26,794 nt of DNA, taken from a virus. Every line of letters begins with the position of its first letter. The first letter of the stretch is position 1. The notes beneath the pieces were generated by a model that ran no database searches, was not told the DNA's origin, and saw nothing but the letters and a program-made list of their open reading frames with translations. Position numbers and translations under genes: made by a program. Shown one piece after another: positions 21,574-26,794 of this stretch. The DNA lies in the IMG/VR virus record IMGVR_UViG_3300003322_000052, positions 1-26,794 of that record. One strand, given 5' to 3'.

Positions 21574-22550
21574 TTGTGTTGAAGCAAAATATCAACATGG
21601 GTGGATTTACTTTTGATTTCGTGAATAACGTAGAGGTCAGAAGTTCAGTTGATAGTTTAACTGATACAGCCACTTTGGTAATACCTAAAAAACTCGTGTA
21701 TAAGCGAAACGGTAAGGTCGTTACGAACATAGTAGAAGGGCCAGACCCGTTATTCAAGCGCGGAACTCCGATTGAAATATCTTCAGGATACGACGACACC
21801 GTAAACGTTATATTCAAAGGTTACGTTTCGGACATCTCTCCGCGATTACCGCTCAGATTCGAGCTACAAGACGAAATGTTTAACATGAAGCAGACGGCGG
21901 TTGTAAATTATGCGAAAGAGAAACTTACGTTGAAACAGCTATTGACTGATATACTTCCTAAGAGTATAAAATTTAAGGCTCTCGACGTGCAGCTCGGATG
22001 GATTCGGGTGAAAAGAAGTACAGTTGCTGGGGTGTTAGATCATTTAAAAACTCATTACGGATTAACCTGCCGTTTTGTTGACGGAGTACTTTACGCAGGC
22101 CTTCGGTACATAACAACCGATCCATTGGAATTGAATATTCAAGAGTTTGAGTTCGAAAAGAACATCATAGACGATTCTGATTTGGTTTATCGGCGATCTG
22201 ATGATATGTTCATCAAACTAAAAGCGATCTCGATAAATGACAAGAACGAGAAAATAGAGGTCGAAGTCGGAGACGACTTCGGCGATCAACGTACAATGTA
22301 TTTCTACGGGCTAAGCCAAGCTGACTTGAAAAAGATAGCTACAGAGAACTTGTCTAAGTTAAAATATGAAGGCTTCTATGGTTCTTTCGAGACGTTCTTA
22401 CAACCCCAGGTAAGGGCCGGGGACGCTGTTCGGATGATTAATCAGAAATTACCCGAAAAAAACGGCGTATATTTAGTTAAGGAAGTCGTAACGACCGCAG
22501 GAGTTGACGGAGGTCGGCAGGTTATATCGCTTGATCGTAAGGTAGCATGA
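21570..22550 (+). CDS. Baseplate hub protein (gpD/late control D-like)
   Basis: A 326-aa protein from the ATG at 21570 (ATGA overlap); the TTG 21534 lies inside the previous gene. It starts with NVEVRSSVDSLTDTATLVIPK-like beta segments (gpD fold), GTPIEISSGYDDTVNVIFKGYV (about 69-90), AGVLDHLKTHYGL, then a C-terminal barrel with GFYGSFETFLQPQVRAGDAVR, a hallmark of hub proteins where the G-F-T ... P-GD-V motif occurs. It forms the central hub with the spike. The stop overlaps the next gene. Confidence 0.78.
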   Translation: MIVLKQNINMGGFTFDFVNNVEVRSSVDSLTDTATLVIPKKLVYKRNGKVVTNIVEGPDPLFKRGTPIEISSGYDDTVNVIFKGYVSDISPRLPLRFELQDEMFNMKQTAVVNYAKEKLTLKQLLTDILPKSIKFKALDVQLGWIRVKRSTVAGVLDHLKTHYGLTCRFVDGVLYAGLRYITTDPLELNIQEFEFEKNIIDDSDLVYRRSDDMFIKLKAISINDKNEKIEVEVGDDFGDQRTMYFYGLSQADLKKIATENLSKLKYEGFYGSFETFLQPQVRAGDAVRMINQKLPEKNGVYLVKEVVTTAGVDGGRQVISLDRKVA

Positions 22551-23053
22551 GTAGCATTCGAGATTTGATAAAACAGATCGCAAAATCGGAGTTCGAAGAG
22601 AACTACGGAGTACCTTGCACAGTTAAATCTATCGACATGGATTCGCTAACTTGTGTTTGTTCTCCCATAAACGGCGATGCTGATTTTATAGGGGTTAGAT
22701 TGCAGGCTGAGCCAGCAGACGGGATATTGATTATACCTGCGTTAAATTCAGTGGTTATAGTTCAACCGATAAACAACTCTACTGGGTATTTATCAATGTA
22801 TTCGAAAGTTGATAGTATCCAGTGGTTGGACGGAACATACGGCGGAATACCGAAGGTTATACCGCTTACCGAGAAAATTAACAACTTGGAGAATCAAATA
22901 AATAATATTCTTCAAGTGTTGAAAACAACTTCTATACCATTGGCCCCGTCGGGAACTTACCCTTTTGCGCCGTTGTATTCGAGTATAAATCCGTTGACTC
23001 CGACTAATCAAAATGAAATAGAAAACACGAAGATAAAACATGGCGATAGTTGA
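22547..23053 (+). CDS. Baseplate assembly/spike protein (gpV-like OB domain)
   Basis: A 168-aa protein. Residues 15-100 form an OB-like beta domain (CTVKSIDMDSLTCVCSP, IGVRLQA, GILIIPALNSVVIVQP, STGYLSMYSKVD), as in gpV/gp5-type spike bases. A helical segment (KINNLENQINNILQVLK, about 109-125) and a Pro-rich C-terminus with NPLTPTNQNEIENTKIKHG follow. No needle beta-helix is seen, so the tip may be separate. It overlaps the wedge gene by 14 nt. Confidence 0.68.
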   Translation: MSSIRDLIKQIAKSEFEENYGVPCTVKSIDMDSLTCVCSPINGDADFIGVRLQAEPADGILIIPALNSVVIVQPINNSTGYLSMYSKVDSIQWLDGTYGGIPKVIPLTEKINNLENQINNILQVLKTTSIPLAPSGTYPFAPLYSSINPLTPTNQNEIENTKIKHGDS

Positions 23054-23345
23054 TATAATTCTGGACAAAGACACGCAAGAGCTGGTCGCGTTAAACGGCG
23101 ATTTCAAAACCGGGGATATGTCGAATAGCTACATAAAATACATTTGCCTCGCCGGGCCAGGGCACTACAAAACGAGTCCTACTATGGGGGCTGATCTATA
23201 CACATTCATTAACGCGAACGCTTCGCCTGCTCAGATTGAGCGGGTAATACGGTTGAACTTGGAAAGCGACATTTTCAAACGTCCGAGTATCGACACTTCA
23301 AATTTTCCAACAATAGCTATCGATAAAGTAGAATTAGACGTATGA
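23040..23345 (+). CDS. Baseplate wedge protein (gp25/gpW-like)
   Basis: A 101-aa protein with GDFKTGDMSNSYIKYICLAGPGHYKTSPTMG-type N-terminus and helical middle (AQIERVIRLNLESDIF), ending in strand IAIDKVELD. The G-d ... P..G ... I..ai...l ... v..v order fits the gp25-like/W family. It is small and precedes the LysM-like gene, which starts at ATGA overlap. Confidence 0.62.
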   Translation: MAIVDIILDKDTQELVALNGDFKTGDMSNSYIKYICLAGPGHYKTSPTMGADLYTFINANASPAQIERVIRLNLESDIFKRPSIDTSNFPTIAIDKVELDV

Positions 23346-23587
23346 CCTGGGTAGTTCAAGAAGGGCAAACAGTGTATGATTTAGCAATACAACTATACGG
23401 AAGTATAGACAGTTTGGCTAAAATAATCGCTATAACTGGCGGACTCGGCGATCCGAAAGCCGGTACTGAAATAGAGTATTCACCAGAGGATTCTATAGTA
23501 ACTACTTTTTTTGCAACGAAAAATATCGGTACTTCGTTGCCTAAAGAACGCGTATTCGATTTGCAGTTCGATTTATCGTTCAACTAA
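23342..23587 (+). CDS. LysM-like tail protein X
   Basis: An 81-aa protein. WVVQEGQTVYDLAIQLYGSID (3-23) followed by LAKIIAITGGLGDP and GTEIEY is a compact LysM pattern (GQTvydlA..lYGs...l..I...N/G...G..i.y), as in P2 gpX and other baseplate linkers. It may join wedge and tail or bind peptidoglycan. It has a short tail (RVFDLQFDLSFN). A CA-rich leader follows before the next gene. Confidence 0.66.
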   Translation: MTWVVQEGQTVYDLAIQLYGSIDSLAKIIAITGGLGDPKAGTEIEYSPEDSIVTTFFATKNIGTSLPKERVFDLQFDLSFN

Positions 23588-23601
23588 CACACACTCGCAC
23601 A

Positions 23602-24009
23602 ATGGCACAAGTAGACGACGCAGCACTCAAAACAGCAGCCCAGCAGATAAAAAACGAAACTGCCCCGCTGGCCAACACAGCTAATCGTGTAGGCACTAAT
23701 CTCGAAAACCTGGGCGACAGCAAGATGAATAACGGCGCCTTAGTATCTTCAGGTACGGCTGTTAAATTCGACGTAGGGAGACTCTACGGCGCTTCATCCC
23801 CTGAGACAGGAAATATAACGCTCGACGCTACAGGAGCTTGCGTAGGGATGACTCAAATCATGAGGCATAACAGTACTCCGGCGCCTACGTTCTCCGCTGC
23901 GTTCAAGCAAATTTCTCCGAATAGTTACGTGCCTGGGGTGATAAATTATATCACTTTCCTTTATATATCGAGCTCTGAGGTTCTTTACTCTATATCCCAA
24001 GTTCAATAA
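23602..24009 (+). CDS. Probable tail fibre or baseplate-attached protein, 135 aa
   Basis: Starts behind a CA-rich leader. The N-terminus is helical (DDAALKTAAQQIKNETAPLANTANRV, about 5-30), and the rest is beta-rich with a repeated GTAVKFDV, GNITLDATGACVGMTQIM, SSEVLYSISQVQ pattern, typical of short fibre or attachment proteins. The stop overlaps the ATG of the next gene (TAATG), so the two are likely made together as parts of the fibre complex. Confidence 0.55.
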   Translation: MAQVDDAALKTAAQQIKNETAPLANTANRVGTNLENLGDSKMNNGALVSSGTAVKFDVGRLYGASSPETGNITLDATGACVGMTQIMRHNSTPAPTFSAAFKQISPNSYVPGVINYITFLYISSSEVLYSISQVQ

Positions 24010-25268
24010 TGAGACTTTCGGCTTTTCTTTTAGGGTTAGGCGGAGCGAGCACGAATTTACCTCCAGTGGTATCGAGTTTTACAGCAGCTCAGAGCGGGAC
24101 TATTATGACCTGTTCGGCGGCTTACTTCGATGCTAACGGCGATCTCGAAGACGACCAGCTACCGATAGCGAGCGGAGTTCTTTGTACTGGTATAAATGCG
24201 CCTGGATTTTTGAACGTTGGAGAAACACTCGTAGGATCGTATATATACAGCCATATAAATCAAGCTGCACAAGGGGCTTCTACCATTAAATTTTATATGG
24301 CTGATGACGCGTCAGGTACTAACGAAACGTTAATATCTTCGTCGAACAATTTTGTGTTGACTTCAACTCAGTTGAACAAGTATATAAAAATGGTAGTTAC
24401 GCCGGTAACATCCGGCGGGACTATTGGATTACCGGTCAGCACAGGGTATAGCTCTGTGCCGGTAGGAGTCGCGTTGATTACGTTAACCGGATTGATTAAA
24501 TTCTCGAGAGCTTCGTTCACTGCTATCACAGGAGATAGTAGAACTTGGAACAACGCGAATAGCGATTCTCCGAGCGAGGTATTCGAGTTGAACCACCTAT
24601 TGTTAGCTACTAACGGAACAACTTCCACAACTTCAAACGCTATACCGACATCACATCCAACGTCTAAAACATTTACTGTTGGATCAGGATTACCATACAC
24701 CGCAGGGCAAAAAATAGTTTGTAGAGGCGCTGTCGGTAGTTACTTCTGGGGTACAGTATCGAGCTATTCGGGAACTACTTTAGTAGTGTCGTCTCTGGGA
24801 AATGTAGGAACCGGAACATTTACGTCTTGGATAATTGGGTACGATTCTGAGGTAAATATAAATGTAGATTTGGCTTTGTCTTCACAGGCAGGACTTGGAA
24901 CCGCAAACGCAGGAACCGGGGCCGCTTCAGATTTCCCAGCGAACTCAGCTCGCGATTGGTGGTATACTCCGGCGGCTGCTCCGCAGACGCGCGGATTTCA
25001 ATTAGAGATACCTTCAAGCCTGAGAAACAGAACCTGGACTATAACCACTGTTCACAATCGCTCTTCGACAGCTCCGAACGCCATAGATTTGACGGTAGGA
25101 GGTATAAACAAGACGATAGCAGACTGTACCGGCTCGGCGCTTGACGACGCGCTGGTGTTCGACGTATACGTCGATAACGACACCACTTCGATAACATTCA
25201 GACTTTTGGACGGAAGCGGTATATGTATGATTAACGCAATGAAGTTCACAACAAAAGTATTACCATGA
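24009..25268 (+). CDS. Large tail fibre / receptor-binding candidate, 419 aa
   Basis: The sequence is Ser/Thr/Gly-rich and beta-strand dominated. Residues 1-150 look Ig-like (VVSSFTAAQSGTIMTCSA, KYIKMVVTPVTSGGTIG). The middle has a hairpin-rich zone (TAGQKIVCRGAVGSYFWGTVSSY, SGTTLVVSSLGNVG). The C-terminal third (RGFQLEIPSSLRNRTWTITT, AIDLTVGGINKT, DVYVDNDTTSITFRLLDG) reads like a beta-sandwich carbohydrate-binding module. The role is inferred as host surface binding; no catalytic residues are evident. The next gene starts at an ATGA overlap. Confidence 0.52.
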   Translation: MRLSAFLLGLGGASTNLPPVVSSFTAAQSGTIMTCSAAYFDANGDLEDDQLPIASGVLCTGINAPGFLNVGETLVGSYIYSHINQAAQGASTIKFYMADDASGTNETLISSSNNFVLTSTQLNKYIKMVVTPVTSGGTIGLPVSTGYSSVPVGVALITLTGLIKFSRASFTAITGDSRTWNNANSDSPSEVFELNHLLLATNGTTSTTSNAIPTSHPTSKTFTVGSGLPYTAGQKIVCRGAVGSYFWGTVSSYSGTTLVVSSLGNVGTGTFTSWIIGYDSEVNINVDLALSSQAGLGTANAGTGAASDFPANSARDWWYTPAAAPQTRGFQLEIPSSLRNRTWTITTVHNRSSTAPNAIDLTVGGINKTIADCTGSALDDALVFDVYVDNDTTSITFRLLDGSGICMINAMKFTTKVLP

Positions 25269-25597
25269 AAATACATCAATTAGACAACGGTAAAACGCTT
25301 TTAGTCCTCGATCCGGACGCAGAGTACAACGTAGACGAAATCCACGAAGTGGATAAACGGCCTCTGGGCGAGAATCCAGATAAAAAAAAGATCATTCTTT
25401 TGTTGAGCGGATTAGATAAAATCCGAGTATTGGGCGTATTTTCGAAAATCACTGACCAACAGGTTATTGATTACGTGTTTCCTGATATGAAGAGTATAGT
25501 GACGACTCCGAGAAAATCGGCAGCGTTCCTGAAATTGAAGGAAATCATAAGCAAAGACAACGAATATCTCGATCCGTTGATAGCGGTATCTAAATAG
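25265..25597 (+). CDS. Hypothetical protein, 110 aa, between fibre genes
   Basis: A soluble alpha/beta protein (KTLLVLDPDAEYNVDEIHEV, KKIILLLSGLDKIRVLG, ITDQQVIDYVFPDM). Small size and location between two fibre/spike genes suggest a fibre assembly chaperone or an adaptor, but no motif is recognised. A CA-rich leader separates its stop from the tail spike gene. Confidence 0.6.
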   Translation: MKIHQLDNGKTLLVLDPDAEYNVDEIHEVDKRPLGENPDKKKIILLLSGLDKIRVLGVFSKITDQQVIDYVFPDMKSIVTTPRKSAAFLKLKEIISKDNEYLDPLIAVSK

Positions 25598-25620
25598 TTT
25601 TTCTGCACACTCACACACAT

Positions 25621-26794
25621 GGCTACTACTTATTTTTGGAATAAAGGATTTACAGTAGGCTCCGACGGAGTTAATAAAATGGTGTATCCGGCTGGTAACA
25701 TCCAGTTTACATTAAATTACCTGGAAAGTCAGGTCGCAGCCGTTGGAACTACTAAATGGACTTTCAAAAATTCAGTAACCGGGGCCGTGATAAAGACGGC
25801 TACTCAAAATAGTCCACTGGTTAGCTTTACCTTTGCAGAAGGAAAGGACGGGATTGACATACTCCTCGAAATAAGAGTAGGAACACATCTGATACCGTTC
25901 TTCAAAGAATACAGGCTTTTCATATCGCCAAGTACGTCAGCCCCTAATTACACGATAAATTTATCATTAGGGAGCTCAGACCCGTTGATAACCAACCTCA
26001 CGAACGGACAAGTTCAATCAGATTTCTCGTCGATCGCTCCGGGCTCTATAGTGCATTTAACAGGCACTTTAAGCGCAGCTCGTTGGAGGATAATCAACTG
26101 TGTAGGGACAGACACAAATCCTATTTGGATTACTATCGACGATTCTACTTCTGTTGTTACTTTGGACAAAACAGGAACAGCCTATGACGATATATTTCAA
26201 TTTGCTGACAACTGTAAACACGTTAGGTTGCTCGGAAAGAAAGCTGCGGACGGCTCGTACAGACTCAGGTTTGTAGACGGCGGAGTAAGCTCACAACAAT
26301 TCGCAGGCGCTGCGAACTCTCACCATAATATCCGCGTGATGGAGGTCGAGTGCGACAACGCCCAGTCTTCAGGTATCAAATTAAAGCTCGATACTGTTGA
26401 TCGATTTATGGGAGCTTTCGACGACTGCATAGTTTGCGGTTGCTACGTTCACGACTCCGGAAATGAAGGAATTTACCTCGGGCACTTCCAACACAATTTC
26501 GATTCCACGTTCAACGGAGGCGACTATCATCATAGTATGAAGCGCCTGCGGGCTATAGCAAATCATTCAGAGAACAACGGTTGGGATGGGTTACAATGCT
26601 CTAACGCTGATTTGGATTGTAGGATCATTTACAACTTCATTAAGAACAACGCGACTTCCGGTACATCTGGTCAGAACTTCTCTATCGTTATGAACTCTGG
26701 ATTTACGGGCAGGTGTAACGATAATGTTTGTATACGGGAAGGCGCTCAATGCTTCCCGAACGACTTGGTAGCTATCTATAATAATGTTATTGAC
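25621..26794 (+). CDS. Beta-helix tail spike (partial, runs off window)
   Basis: An open frame of 391 codons from ATG 25621 with no stop before the window ends. After a beta-rich N-terminal adaptor (about 1-120), residues from about 125 show a repetitive right-handed beta-helix pattern: GSIVHLTG, RWRIINCVG, CKHVRLLGKK, HHNIRVMEVECDNAQSSGIKL, DDCIVCGCYVHDSGNEGIYL, LDCRIIYNFIKNNATSG, RCNDNVCIREGAQ. This is the pectate-lyase-like fold used by many spikes that cut or bind surface polysaccharide. The catalytic centre, if any, lies in or beyond this part. Confidence 0.72.

Noticed and set aside
1-26794. CRISPR arrays, insertion sequences, integrase or transposase genes, rRNA
   Set aside because: No regularly spaced direct repeats, no transposase or recombinase motifs and no rRNA-like sequence were seen on either strand.

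Overview
The window is one side of a tailed-phage (or prophage) genome with a contractile, Mu-like tail, most likely infecting a member of the Bacteroidota. Host evidence: the clearest promoters match the Bacteroidota -7 element (TAnnTTTG); starts generally lack Shine-Dalgarno sequences and sit behind A/CA-rich leaders; the one reverse-strand gene is a lipoprotein with a K-E-E motif after the lipobox, like Bacteroidota surface-export signals; and several structural proteins resemble families I know from Bacteroidota phages. No integrase, transposase, lysis cassette or CRISPR array is visible.

Region 1 (1-4524) is an early/DNA-metabolism operon. It opens with the last 21 codons of a gene ending in an SSB-like tip (DDLPF). 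A TET/JBP-type 2-oxoglutarate dioxygenase, a P-loop kinase, a short FAD-dependent enzyme and an amino acid:DNA transferase-like protein (the alpha-glutamyl/putrescinyl thymine pyrophosphorylase group) follow, with small unknown ORFs between them. Together they predict a thymine hypermodification pathway: oxidation of T to 5-hydroxymethyl-U in DNA, phosphorylation, transfer of an amino acid or amine, then flavin-dependent remodelling. No dUMP hydroxymethylase is in the window, so the dioxygenase may supply the 5hmU. This is the most interesting system here.

Region 2 (4525-5878) has a promoter, a possible 22-aa leader ORF overlapping a terminator, and four small genes (two membrane, two helical).

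Region 3 (5895-8476) carries the small and large terminase genes separated by about 320 nt of structured non-coding DNA. This holds strong hairpins and an oversized 133-nt tRNA-Pro(UGG)-like gene, followed by a small unknown gene and a strong terminator.

Region 4 (8488-17364) is the head module: gp36-like, DUF935 portal, MuF, tail-completion proteins, ClpP-like protease/scaffold and major capsid protein. A baseplate J-like protein and a fibre-like protein are inserted unusually early. A reverse-strand lipoprotein moron with its own promoter separates the two halves. A second structured non-coding block lies at 11286-11526.

Region 5 (17369-26794) is the tail module: sheath, tube, assembly chaperone with a -1 frameshift extension, tape measure, baseplate proteins (DUF6046-like, gpD-like hub, gpV-like, gp25/W-like, LysM/X-like), fibre and receptor-binding candidates, and a beta-helix tail spike cut off by the window edge. 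Most genes overlap by ATGA or TAATG, implying translational coupling.
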